From Microbacterium saperdae (GTDB lineage Bacteria; Actinomycetota; Actinomycetes; Actinomycetales; Microbacteriaceae), in contig NZ_VFOX01000001.1 in the NCBI RefSeq assembly GCF_006716345.1, positions 2,790,001 through 2,854,000 of the forward strand: 64,000 nucleotides of DNA, written 5' to 3'. Numbering within the stretch: the first letter of the stretch is position 1; every line of letters begins with the position of its first letter. Below, piece after piece: positions 38,049 to 46,690 of the stretch. The notes below the pieces were generated by a model, which saw nothing but the letters and a program-made list of their open reading frames with translations, was not told the DNA's origin and did no database searches. The translations under genes and the position numbers were made by a program.

Positions 38049-39659
38049 ATGCACACTGCAGCTCGCGCGGGGGTGGCGTTCACCGCCGTCGCCGTCCTCG
38101 CACTCACCGGATGCGCCGCCGGCGCCTCACCCGACACAGAACCCACGCAGGACGAGGTCGCTCCCGGCTTCCTCGCCGTCTCGGACGACGCCTTCGACAG
38201 CGGCGGCGATCTCATCGTCCAGGTGGACTACGACACCGCCGAGGCGAGCGGCCTCGACCCGCAGGGCGCGGCGACGGCTCGCTCCTGGATGCTGGAGGGA
38301 CTCTCGTACGAGACGCTCACCACCATCGACGAGAACCTCGACGTCGCCCCCTCGCTCGCCACGTCCTGGGAGACGCCCAGCGACACCGAGTACGTCTTCA
38401 CGCTCGCCGACGACGCCGTGTTCTCCAACGGGCGCGCCATGACCGCGGCGGACGTGGTCGGCAGCCTCCAGCGGCTCCTCGACACCCCGACGACGTGGAC
38501 CGGCCAGCTCGGTCCCATCGCGTCGATCGAGGCGACGGGCGACCTCGAGGTGACGGTCACGCTGTCCGAGCCGTACGCCCCCTTCCTGGCGGCACTCGCC
38601 AACACCCCGGCCGCGGTGCTGCCGATGGCCGAGATCGAGTCGGGCGAGATCGACATCACGACCGAGATGGTCGGCACAGGCCCTCTCGTGGCGACCGCGC
38701 ACCGGCAGGACGAGGAGTGGACCTTCGAGCCGAACGAGCACCACCCCGACGCCGCATCCCTCGGATTCTCGAGCCTGACGATCGACATCGTCGGCGATGA
38801 GGCCACCAGGGCGGCCGCACTCAGGGACGGCTCGGCGGACTTCGCGGTGCTCAACTCGATCGACTCCGCCGAACTCCTCGCGAACGCGAAGGACGTGACG
38901 GTCGTCGGCCAGCGCAACACCGACTTCCACTACCTGATGATCAACTCGCTCACCGGCGACGAGGCTCTGCAGGATCAGGACGTGCGGTTCGCGATCAACA
39001 GCGCGATCGACCGGGATGCGATCAACGAGCTGGCCTTCGGCGGCTCGACGTCCGCCACCGGTGTCACCCCGGCCGGCCTTCCCGACGCCTGTGTCGCCGA
39101 GGACCTCCCCTCCGCGGCACGGGATGTGGCGGCGGCGAAGGCCGTGATCGATGAGATCGGCGGCCTCGAACTCGACCTGGTCGTGTACACCGACGAGCCG
39201 GTGCTCGCCCAGATCGCACAGGTCATGCAGCAGAACCTCGCGGAGATCGGCGTGACGGTCGAGATCCAGCAGGTCGACTACGCCACCTACTCCGCCGCCG
39301 TCTACGGCAGCCCGGCCGACTTCGACCTGGCACTCAGCTGGTTCGCCGGGTACGCGGATCCGGCCATGGTCACGACCTGGTGGAATCCCGAGGTCGCCGG
39401 CTTCTCCGCCGTCTTCATGAAGGGCTCCGACGAACTCGACGGACTCATCGCCGACGGGTACGCGACCGCACCCGGTGCCGACCGCGCCGCGGTGTTCGAG
39501 AAGCTGTGCGCCGTCGCCGACGAGCAGAGCGAGATGGTGCCGCTGGTGCTGCGTCCTTCCACCATCGGATGGAACACCGCCTCGCTGTCGCCGACGCTGA
39601 GCAGCGACGAGGGCTACGGCAACTTCCTCCGCTACATCACGCAGTTCCGCGCCAGCTGA
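38049..39659 (+). CDS. Peptide-type ABC transporter substrate-binding lipoprotein (SBP family 5)
   Basis: Extracellular binding protein of 536 residues with signal peptide and lipobox LTGC. Family 5 features include an N-terminal LEGLSYETLTTID and VRFAINSAIDRDAINELAFGG in the second half. The ATG at 38049 has AAGGGA about 10 bases upstream. It is followed after one base by the permease genes. Family members bind oligopeptides, dipeptides or nickel; here a peptide or acylated amine is plausible from the hydrolases downstream. Confidence 0.9.
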   Translation: MHTAARAGVAFTAVAVLALTGCAAGASPDTEPTQDEVAPGFLAVSDDAFDSGGDLIVQVDYDTAEASGLDPQGAATARSWMLEGLSYETLTTIDENLDVAPSLATSWETPSDTEYVFTLADDAVFSNGRAMTAADVVGSLQRLLDTPTTWTGQLGPIASIEATGDLEVTVTLSEPYAPFLAALANTPAAVLPMAEIESGEIDITTEMVGTGPLVATAHRQDEEWTFEPNEHHPDAASLGFSSLTIDIVGDEATRAAALRDGSADFAVLNSIDSAELLANAKDVTVVGQRNTDFHYLMINSLTGDEALQDQDVRFAINSAIDRDAINELAFGGSTSATGVTPAGLPDACVAEDLPSAARDVAAAKAVIDEIGGLELDLVVYTDEPVLAQIAQVMQQNLAEIGVTVEIQQVDYATYSAAVYGSPADFDLALSWFAGYADPAMVTTWWNPEVAGFSAVFMKGSDELDGLIADGYATAPGADRAAVFEKLCAVADEQSEMVPLVLRPSTIGWNTASLSPTLSSDEGYGNFLRYITQFRAS

Positions 39660-39660
39660 C

Positions 39661-40626
39661 ATGGCCGTCGCTCTGTGGTCGCTCCGGCGCATCGGCGCCG
39701 CACTGCTGACGCTCGTCGTCGTCTCGGTGCTGATCTTCACGTCCGTGCGTCTCATGCCGGGCGACTACATCGACCTCGTCCTGGGTCCGCTCGCCACCGA
39801 GGCGCAGCGGGCCCAGGCGGTGGCCGAGTCCGGACTCGACGATCCGGTGGTCACCCAGTACTTCCATTGGCTCTTCGGCGTCCTCACCGGTGACCTGGGT
39901 TACTCGTTCGTCTCGAACGTGTCGGTGTCGGAGGAGTTCGCCGCTCGGTTGCCGGTCACGGCGACCATCGCTCTGCTCACGATCATCGTGACGCTGCTGG
40001 TGGGGATCCCCCTCGGCTTCCTCGCCGCGCTCCGCTCCGAGGGATCGGCCGGCGCGGTCGGGCGCATCGTCAGCGCGCTCGGCATCAGCATCCCCGAGTT
40101 CCTGCTCGCCGGAGTCGTGGTCTTCCTGGTCTCCACGCTGGGACTCGGCGTCTCGGTCGGACGGTTCGCTCCGTTCGCCGTCGACCCCGCGCGATTCTTC
40201 GGCTCTCTCGTGCTCCCTGTGACGGTCCTGGCCGTGGGCTGCGTCGCCGTGGTCGCCAGGAACACGAGGGACGCGGTGATGAACGTGCTCGTGGAACCGC
40301 ACGTGCAGGCCGCGGTGGCTCGCGGGGAGACGCCCTGGTTCATCGTGCGGCACCACGTGCTGCGCAACGCCGCCGCCCCGATCCTCACGATCGTCGGTGC
40401 CCTGGTGGCCGTCCTCCTCGGCGGCACCGTGATCGTCGAGTTCGTGTTCAACATCCCCGGCATGGGTTCGTACCTGCAGACGGCGCTCGGTCGCCGCGAC
40501 TATGCGATCGTGCAGAGCGCCGTGCTGCTGGCCGCGATCGTGTTCATCGTCGCGAGCCTGCTCGTCGACCTCATCGCCAACGCGCTGGATCCGCGCCTGC
40601 GCCTGACCGGAGGGAGCCGCCGATGA
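39661..40626 (+). CDS. Peptide-type ABC permease (DppB-like)
   Basis: Inner-membrane permease of 321 residues with an N-terminal helix, a long extracytoplasmic loop and five further helices. The cytoplasmic EAA-type loop (AAVARGETPWFIVRHHVLRN) is present. It starts one base after the binding-protein stop and overlaps the next permease by 4 bp. Confidence 0.9.
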   Translation: MAVALWSLRRIGAALLTLVVVSVLIFTSVRLMPGDYIDLVLGPLATEAQRAQAVAESGLDDPVVTQYFHWLFGVLTGDLGYSFVSNVSVSEEFAARLPVTATIALLTIIVTLLVGIPLGFLAALRSEGSAGAVGRIVSALGISIPEFLLAGVVVFLVSTLGLGVSVGRFAPFAVDPARFFGSLVLPVTVLAVGCVAVVARNTRDAVMNVLVEPHVQAAVARGETPWFIVRHHVLRNAAAPILTIVGALVAVLLGGTVIVEFVFNIPGMGSYLQTALGRRDYAIVQSAVLLAAIVFIVASLLVDLIANALDPRLRLTGGSRR

Positions 40627-41507
40627 GCGTCGTACCCACAGCCACCTACCGCGTCCGCGCCGCGAGCCAGGCGACGCGCGGCGCGTGGCGCCGCAGCGAC
40701 GCGGTGCTGCGGACCGCGATCATCGTGCTCGGCGTGATCGTGATCGTCACGGTGATCGCCGTGCTGACGGGTGTGACCGGATCGACGAGTGCCACTGTCG
40801 GCGGGCGCCTCGACGGCCCGTCCGCACTCGCGCCGATCGGCACCGACAACCTCGGCCGCTCGCTCCTGCCCCGGCTGTTCCAGGGCACGGCGACGACCCT
40901 CGTGGTCTCGATCGTCGCCGTGCTGTGCTCCGCCGTCGTGAGCACCCTGCTCGGGATGCTCGCCGGCTACTACGGCGGTGCCGTCAACGAAGCGGTCATG
41001 CGCGTCGCGGACGTGCTCTATGCATTCCCCGCGCTGGTGCTGGCGATCCTGGTCTCGGCGCTGCTCGGCCCCGGACGCCCTGCCGCGATCATCAGCATCG
41101 TGGTGATCACGATCCCCCTCATGACCCGCGTCGTCCGCATCGCGACACGGGCCGTGGCCGAACGCGACTTCATCATCTCGGCACGCATCAGCGGCGTGCG
41201 CACTCCGGTGATCTTCACCCGCCGCCTGCTTCCGAACATCTCGGGGACCATCGCCGTGCAGGCGAGCTATGCGCTCTCCGTCGCGATCCTGGTCGAGGGC
41301 GGCCTGAGCTTCCTCGGTTTCGGGGTGCAGGTGCCGGAGGCGTCTCTCGGGCTCCTCATCCAACAGGGGATGCTCTACATGACTCAGGCCCCTCAGCTCG
41401 TCATCATCCCCGGCGTCGTGCTGGTCATCTCGATCCTGTGCATCAACATCATCGGCGACGGCCTGCGTGACCGATTCGAACCGCGAGAGACGAGGTCCCT
41501 CCGATGA
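40623..41507 (+). CDS. Peptide-type ABC permease (DppC-like)
   Basis: Second permease, 294 residues. The short loop after the first helix contains GTDNLGRSLLPRLFQGT, a DppC/OppC hallmark. The end shows GLLIQQGMLYM and LRDRFEPR, again typical. ATGA overlaps join it to both neighbours. Confidence 0.9.
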   Translation: MSVVPTATYRVRAASQATRGAWRRSDAVLRTAIIVLGVIVIVTVIAVLTGVTGSTSATVGGRLDGPSALAPIGTDNLGRSLLPRLFQGTATTLVVSIVAVLCSAVVSTLLGMLAGYYGGAVNEAVMRVADVLYAFPALVLAILVSALLGPGRPAAIISIVVITIPLMTRVVRIATRAVAERDFIISARISGVRTPVIFTRRLLPNISGTIAVQASYALSVAILVEGGLSFLGFGVQVPEASLGLLIQQGMLYMTQAPQLVIIPGVVLVISILCINIIGDGLRDRFEPRETRSLR

Positions 41508-42499
41508 CCGCCGTGCACATCAGCGACCTGGCCCTGGATTTCACGGGTGCCACCACGGTCCGCGCACTCGACGGAGTGGACCTCGACGTCGCCGCCGGGA
41601 GTGCGGTCGCGATCGTCGGCGAATCCGGCTCGGGCAAGTCCACGCTCGCCGCCGTCATCGGACGGTTGCAGCCGGGCTCCGCGCGCATCGTCCGGGGTGC
41701 GCTCGACGTCGACGGCATCGACGTGCTCGGCCTCGACGACGACGCGCTGCGCGCCTACCGCCGCGACACCCTCGCGTACATCGCCCAGGATCCGATCGGC
41801 TCGCTCGACCCGACGATGCGCATCGGCGCACAGCTCCGGCTCGTGCTCCGCGCCGTCGGTGATGACGGTTCCACACGCCGCCAGGTGGAGCTGCTGGAAT
41901 CGATGCAGATCGCCGACCCCGCGCGCGTCGTCCGTCTGTTCCCGCATCAGATCTCGGGCGGTATGGCCCAGCGCGTGGCGATCGCCATGGCGATGTGCCG
42001 GCGCCCTCGACTCCTCATCGCCGACGAACCGACGGCGGCGCTCGACAGCCAGGTCCGCGAGGAGGTCATGCGGCTGCTGTTCGCACAGGCGCGTGAGCAG
42101 GGCACGACCATCCTCTGGCTCAGCCATGATCTGCCCGCCGTCGCGCGATGGTGCGACGAGGTCGCCGTCATGTACGCCGGCCGTGTCGTGGAGCGCGGAC
42201 CTGCCGCCGCTGTGCTGGGCAGCCCTGTGCACCCGTACGCACGGGCGCTCGCTGCCACCGACCCTTCGCGGGCGAAGCGCGGAGAACGGCTGTCCAGCAT
42301 CCCCGGTTCACCACCGGTCCTGCACGGCGAATCGGAGGGATGCGCCTTCGCCGCACGCTGCGCGCACCGGATCGACGCGTGCGAGGTCGTCCGCCCCGAA
42401 TCTCTCGGCCCCCGCCACAGCCTCTGCATCCGTGCGGCGGAACTCGTCGACGCCGACCATCGAGCGGGGCCCCGCCCCGGAGAAGAGGTGTCCGCATGA
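41504..42499 (+). CDS. Peptide-type ABC ATPase (DppD-like)
   Basis: ATPase of 331 residues: Walker A GESGSGKST, signature ISGGMAQRVAIAMAM, Walker B LLIADEPTAALD, and the C-terminal oligopeptide-transporter extension with a Cys cluster (CAFAARC..RIDACE) that can hold an iron-sulfur cluster in relatives. It overlaps the genes on either side by 4 bp. Confidence 0.9.
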   Translation: MTAVHISDLALDFTGATTVRALDGVDLDVAAGSAVAIVGESGSGKSTLAAVIGRLQPGSARIVRGALDVDGIDVLGLDDDALRAYRRDTLAYIAQDPIGSLDPTMRIGAQLRLVLRAVGDDGSTRRQVELLESMQIADPARVVRLFPHQISGGMAQRVAIAMAMCRRPRLLIADEPTAALDSQVREEVMRLLFAQAREQGTTILWLSHDLPAVARWCDEVAVMYAGRVVERGPAAAVLGSPVHPYARALAATDPSRAKRGERLSSIPGSPPVLHGESEGCAFAARCAHRIDACEVVRPESLGPRHSLCIRAAELVDADHRAGPRPGEEVSA

Positions 42500-43281
42500 G
42501 CACCGCATCGTCGGCGTCGACCTCCGCACCCACCATCGAGCTCGACGACGTCAGCGTCGCCTTCACCTCCGGCATCGGCGCGAACCGGCGCGAGGTCAGA
42601 GCCATGTCGAGCGTCTCGTTCTCGGTCGCTCCGGGTGAGACGCTCGGCCTCGTCGGCGAGTCCGGATCGGGCAAGACCACGACGGGCTCCGTCGTGCTCG
42701 GCCTGCAGCGCCCGGACTCCGGGACCGTGCGCTTCCAGGGAGCTCCGCTCGCCCGTAACCTCCGATCCCGCGCGGGTCGGATGCAGGCGGTGCTGCAGCA
42801 TCCGCGGTGGGCGCTCGACCCCCGCTCGACCGTGCTCTCCTCGGTGCTCGAACCCCTGCTCGTGCACGAGCGGCGGAGCACGGCGACCGAGGAGCGCGCC
42901 GTGGCGATGCTCGAACGGGTCGGCCTGCCCGCGTCGTTCGCCGCCCGCCGGCCGCACCAGCTCTCCGGAGGACAGCTCCAGCGGGTGAGCGTCGCCCGCG
43001 CTCTCGTCACGCATCCGGCGTTCATCGTGTTCGACGAGGCCGTCAGCGCGCTCGACGTCTCGGTGCAGGCGCAGATCCTCAACCTCATCCAGGATCTGCA
43101 GGCCGAGCACGGCTTCGCGGCCCTGTTCATCTCTCACGACCTCGCCGCCGTGCGGTACATCTCCCACCACCTGGCGGTGATGCGCACCGGCGAGATCGTC
43201 GAGCATGCGCCCGCCGCGGTGTTCTACGACATGCCCGACCATCCCTATTCGCGTCAACTGTTCCAGGAGCTCTCATCGTGA
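42496..43281 (+). CDS. Peptide-type ABC ATPase (DppF-like)
   Basis: Second ATPase, 261 residues: Walker A GESGSGKTT, signature LSGGQLQRVSVARAL, Walker B FIVFDEAVSALD. It is shorter than its partner and lacks the C-terminal Cys-containing extension. ATGA and GTGA overlaps tie it to the importer and to the P1 peptidase, so import and hydrolysis are co-expressed. Confidence 0.9.
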   Translation: MSTASSASTSAPTIELDDVSVAFTSGIGANRREVRAMSSVSFSVAPGETLGLVGESGSGKTTTGSVVLGLQRPDSGTVRFQGAPLARNLRSRAGRMQAVLQHPRWALDPRSTVLSSVLEPLLVHERRSTATEERAVAMLERVGLPASFAARRPHQLSGGQLQRVSVARALVTHPAFIVFDEAVSALDVSVQAQILNLIQDLQAEHGFAALFISHDLAAVRYISHHLAVMRTGEIVEHAPAAVFYDMPDHPYSRQLFQELSS

Positions 43282-44297
43282 CCGACACCCATCGCCTCGC
43301 CCCCGTCCTGCCCGCGGGTCCCCGTCGTTCGAACGGCGATTTCGCCCTCACCCCCGTGCACGGCACGGATCGCGGACAGGTCGAGTACGACTTCCCCGGG
43401 GTGCTCCTAGGGACCGCCGAGTACGCCGAGGGTCCGACCGGAGCGACGGTGCTGTCGATCCCCGGCGGCGCGAGGACGTTCACCGATCGCCGCGGAGGTG
43501 CCGTCGGCGCGAGCGGACTCTACGGCTACAACCATGCGATCTGCCTCGCCGGAGGATCCGTGTACGGGCTCTCCGCCGTCGCCGGGGTGTCCGAGGCCCT
43601 GTTCGAGCGGGCCGAGCACCGCTCCGGGTTCGATCAGCTCCAGCTGGTGTCCGGCGCGATCATCTACGACTACTCGGTGCGCGAGAACTCGGTCTTCCCC
43701 GACACCGCGCTCGGCAAGGCGGCACTCCAGGCCGCACGCGAGGGTGTGATCGAGGTCGGACGCGTGGGCGGTGGGGCCTCCGCCTCGTCGGGCAAGGTCG
43801 ATCCCGCTCGCGTCGAGTTCACCGGACAGGGCGCCGCCTTCCGTCAGATCGGCGATGTGAAGGTCCTCGTCGTCACGGTGCTCAATCCCTACGGCGTGAT
43901 CATCGACCGCGCGGGCCGGATCATCCGCGGCAACTTCGACGCGCTGACCGGCGAGCGCCGGCATCCTGCACTCGACTACGAGGAGGCGATCGCGGAGTCC
44001 CGTCTGGTCGACTCGATGTCGGGGAACACGACGATCACCGCCGTCGTCACGAACGTGCAGCTGTCCGACGTCGAGCTCAAGCAGTTCGGCCTGCAGGTGC
44101 ACAGCTCCATGCACCGCGGCATCCAGCCGTTCCACACCCCGCTCGACGGCGACACCCTGTTCGCCCTCACGACCGATGAGGTCGCGCTGCCAGAAGATCC
44201 GGGCACCTCGCGCGGCAGGCTGTCGCTGAACTCCACCGCCGTGGCCACCCTCGCCGGCGAGACCGCGTGGGACGCGATCCTCTGCGCGGCGGGCTGA
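43278..44297 (+). CDS. P1-family (S58, DmpA-type) aminopeptidase
   Basis: Self-processing hydrolase of 339 residues. DmpA and BapA relatives release N-terminal L-, D- or beta-amino acids from peptides and amides. The family core GASGLYGYNHAICLAGGSVYG is near residue 77. SGNTTITAVVTNV contains the expected autocleavage point before T251, which would become the N-terminal nucleophile of the second subunit. There is no signal peptide, so it acts in the cytoplasm. The GTG start overlaps the ATPase stop by 4 bp. Confidence 0.87.
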   Translation: MTDTHRLAPVLPAGPRRSNGDFALTPVHGTDRGQVEYDFPGVLLGTAEYAEGPTGATVLSIPGGARTFTDRRGGAVGASGLYGYNHAICLAGGSVYGLSAVAGVSEALFERAEHRSGFDQLQLVSGAIIYDYSVRENSVFPDTALGKAALQAAREGVIEVGRVGGGASASSGKVDPARVEFTGQGAAFRQIGDVKVLVVTVLNPYGVIIDRAGRIIRGNFDALTGERRHPALDYEEAIAESRLVDSMSGNTTITAVVTNVQLSDVELKQFGLQVHSSMHRGIQPFHTPLDGDTLFALTTDEVALPEDPGTSRGRLSLNSTAVATLAGETAWDAILCAAG

Positions 44298-44299
44298 TC

Positions 44300-44944
44300 A
44301 TGTACGAATTCGAGAAGTACCTCGCCCCCTCGCAGCATGAGGTCACCGAGCTCGTGCGCCGGCATCCGTTCGCGCTGATCGTCTCGAACGGCGGCGGAGC
44401 GGATGGCGCGCCCACCGTGACGCACACCCCCGTCATCATCGAGCGGATGGCGGCCGACGGCGGCTTCGTCGGCGGGGAGCTCCTCGGGCACATCGCTCGG
44501 AAGAATCCGCAGTGGCAGCAGATCTCGGACGGCGACTCCGTGCTCCTGGTGTTCTCCGGCCCCCACGACTACGTCTCCCCCACCACGTATGCCGACGACC
44601 CGAACGTCCCGACCTGGGACTACGCGGCCGTTCATCTCACCGCCAGGGTGACGGTTCTCGAGGATGCCGCCGACGGCATGCATGTCGTGACGCGCACGGT
44701 CGAGGAGCTCGAAGCACTCGAGCCGACAGCATGGGACATGACCGGCTCGCTCCCCACGTTCGAGCGCATCGTCGGCGGGATCGTGTCCTTCCGGTTCGAG
44801 ATCCTCGAGCAGCGCGCCGTGTTCAAGGTCAGCCAGGACAAGCCCCGCGAGGTGCGGCAGCGGGTGGCCGCGGCGTCCCGCACCAGGGGATGCCCCTACG
44901 GCGACGTCGCCGAGCTGGTCGAACGCATCGGAGGAGACGAATGA
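44300..44944 (+). CDS. PaiB-like FMN-binding protein
   Basis: Split-barrel flavin-binding protein of 214 residues. The family blocks LLGHIARKNPQW, LVFSGPHDYVSPTTY and VPTWDYAAVHLTA are all clear. Relatives are annotated as negative regulators (Bacillus PaiB, linked to polyamine acetylation by PaiA) but may be flavoenzymes. There is no DNA-binding domain. Its place between two amide hydrolases suggests an enzymatic or modulatory role in amine metabolism. It starts 3 bases after the peptidase stop and overlaps the next gene by ATGA. Confidence 0.85.
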   Translation: MYEFEKYLAPSQHEVTELVRRHPFALIVSNGGGADGAPTVTHTPVIIERMAADGGFVGGELLGHIARKNPQWQQISDGDSVLLVFSGPHDYVSPTTYADDPNVPTWDYAAVHLTARVTVLEDAADGMHVVTRTVEELEALEPTAWDMTGSLPTFERIVGGIVSFRFEILEQRAVFKVSQDKPREVRQRVAAASRTRGCPYGDVAELVERIGGDE

Positions 44945-46038
44945 TCGTCCATGAGTGGTCCTCGGAGGTCGACAGCCCTCACGACGAGGGTGTCCGGTTC
45001 GGCTCGCACTGGTCATCTCAACTGCACGATGCGCGCGACTCCTATCTGCGGCTGTTCGCGCAGTCCGGCGTCTCCGCCGAGCGCGCCAGAGCCGTCGCCG
45101 ACGAGTGCCGTGCATCCACCGAGACCCATGCGCCCGAGATCGCGGCCGAGTTCGCCGGCATGGCGGAAGGGAGCGGTCTCCCCCTCACCGACGTGCACCT
45201 GCTGACCGCCCGCACCGAGATCCTGGCGCGTATGACGCCGTCGATGGAATGCTCCACCGTCGTGCACGTGCCCGACGACGCGACACCGCCGCGCACGCTG
45301 CAGACCTGGGACTGGCATGAGACGCTCTCGAACGAGACCGTCGTCCGACGTCTGCGATCGACATCCGGAGCGCGGGTCGTGACGTTCTGCGAATTCGGTC
45401 AGCCCGCCAAGATCGGCGTGAACGATCGCGGCGTCGGGGTGCACTTCAACATCCTGCATCACCGGTCCGACGGCTCGCAGGCCGGGGTTCCCGTGCACGT
45501 GCTCGCCCGGATGATCCTGGATCGCGCCACCTCACTGGCCGACGCCGTGGCAGTGGCTCGTTCCGTCCCGCTGGCCGCGTCGAGCGTGCTGACCGTCGTC
45601 GCGTTCGACGGCACGACGCCCTCGGCCGCGGCCGTGGAGGTGTCGCCGGCGGGTGTCGCGGTGCTGCCGGCACGGCGCGGACGCACTCTGGCGCACACGA
45701 ATCACTTCCTCGACGCCGAGCTCGCCGCCGGCGAGTACTCACCGTACGAGACGACGAGCATCCCCCGGTATCAGTGCCTGACGGATGCCGCAGAGCTCGC
45801 CGCCATCGTCGACGATCGCGAGAGGGCGCTCGCGTTCGGGGCGATCCCGGATGCTCCGATCTCGGTGCGCGCTCGGGCTGATCAGCCGGAGCACCTGCGC
45901 TGGGAGACCAAGCTCACGGTCGCGCTGGATGTCGCCGTCGGCGCGATGGCCTTCGCGGCGGCGGCGCCCGCCGATGTGTCCACGGCCGCGTGGCGTCGGA
46001 TGTCGGTGCGCGACGCCCCGATCACGTCGTCGCGTTGA
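44941..46038 (+). CDS. C45 peptidase / acyl-CoA:6-APA acyltransferase-like Ntn hydrolase
   Basis: Ntn hydrolase of the penicillin-acyltransferase (C45) family, 365 residues. The expected nucleophile is C104 in MECSTV, almost the same position as Cys103 of the fungal enzyme, so self-cleavage into a short alpha and long beta chain is likely; the residue before it is Glu rather than Gly. Bacterial members generally hydrolyse N-acyl amides or small peptides. It is cytoplasmic, coupled by ATGA to the PaiB-like gene and by TTGA to the following membrane-protein gene. Confidence 0.82.
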   Translation: MIVHEWSSEVDSPHDEGVRFGSHWSSQLHDARDSYLRLFAQSGVSAERARAVADECRASTETHAPEIAAEFAGMAEGSGLPLTDVHLLTARTEILARMTPSMECSTVVHVPDDATPPRTLQTWDWHETLSNETVVRRLRSTSGARVVTFCEFGQPAKIGVNDRGVGVHFNILHHRSDGSQAGVPVHVLARMILDRATSLADAVAVARSVPLAASSVLTVVAFDGTTPSAAAVEVSPAGVAVLPARRGRTLAHTNHFLDAELAAGEYSPYETTSIPRYQCLTDAAELAAIVDDRERALAFGAIPDAPISVRARADQPEHLRWETKLTVALDVAVGAMAFAAAAPADVSTAAWRRMSVRDAPITSSR

Positions 46039-46565
46039 GCGAGGTCCTGCACGTCTTCGCGCTGGCGGCGGCGCTGGTCGGTGCGGGGTCGCTCACTCTG
46101 ATCCGACGCGGCGTCGGTCTTCCCGAAGTCGCTGCGGCCGCGCTCATGTTCATCGGCATGGCCGACGCGATGACGCTGGCGTTGCTGCCGCCGATCATGT
46201 GGTTCGCCGTGATGCTCCCCGCCGCCCTCGCTCTCGCTGCGCGGTGCCGTTCGAGTCGCGGAGGCGAGGCGGCGGCGGGTGGCCGCTCGTCGGTCCTGAC
46301 AGGGCACCTCGCCCTGGGGCTGGTCTCCACCGCGGCCCTGATCCTCCTGATGACGACGATGACCCCTGGCTCCGTCGCAGCCCCCGCGGGCCACGCGCAC
46401 GGCGGGAGTGCGATGATGCCGCAGATGATGGGGGGCGCATTCGGCATCGGCGCGCTCCTCCTCGGCGCGATCGCGCTGCGTGCGGAACGCTCCTGGGCGC
46501 ACCGGCTGCACCACGTCACCATGGCGGCCTCCACCGTCGCGATGTCCGCGATCGTGATCCTCTGA
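46035..46565 (+). CDS. Small polytopic membrane protein with His/Met-rich loop
   Basis: 176 residues with about five hydrophobic helices. Between the third and fourth lies a loop GHAHGGSAMMPQMMGG, rich in His and Met, which resembles copper-handling loops; some actinobacterial DUF5134-type proteins look similar. It is last in the copper amine oxidase operon. I chose the TTG at 46035 because it overlaps the previous stop (TTGA); an ATG at 45990 is the alternative. A copper role is inferred from composition and context. Confidence 0.65.
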   Translation: MSEVLHVFALAAALVGAGSLTLIRRGVGLPEVAAAALMFIGMADAMTLALLPPIMWFAVMLPAALALAARCRSSRGGEAAAGGRSSVLTGHLALGLVSTAALILLMTTMTPGSVAAPAGHAHGGSAMMPQMMGGAFGIGALLLGAIALRAERSWAHRLHHVTMAASTVAMSAIVIL

Positions 46566-46611
46566 TCCGCGGGGGCAGGGTGCGCCGGTGCGCCGAGCCC
46601 CTCAGCACCAG

Positions 46612-46651
46612 CGAGGCCCCCGCCTGCGGACGTGCGCAGACGGGGGCCTCG
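46612..46651. terminator. Bidirectional terminator between amine operon and purH
   Basis: An 11-bp stem (CGAGGCCCCCG/CGGGGGCCTCG), one mismatch and a further 5 bp (CTGCG/CGCAG) around a 6-base loop, between convergent operons. No T tract. Confidence 0.8.
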
Positions 46652-46690
46652 GTGGCGAGCGCGGGTGTCGGCGACGCCGACAGCCACGGC

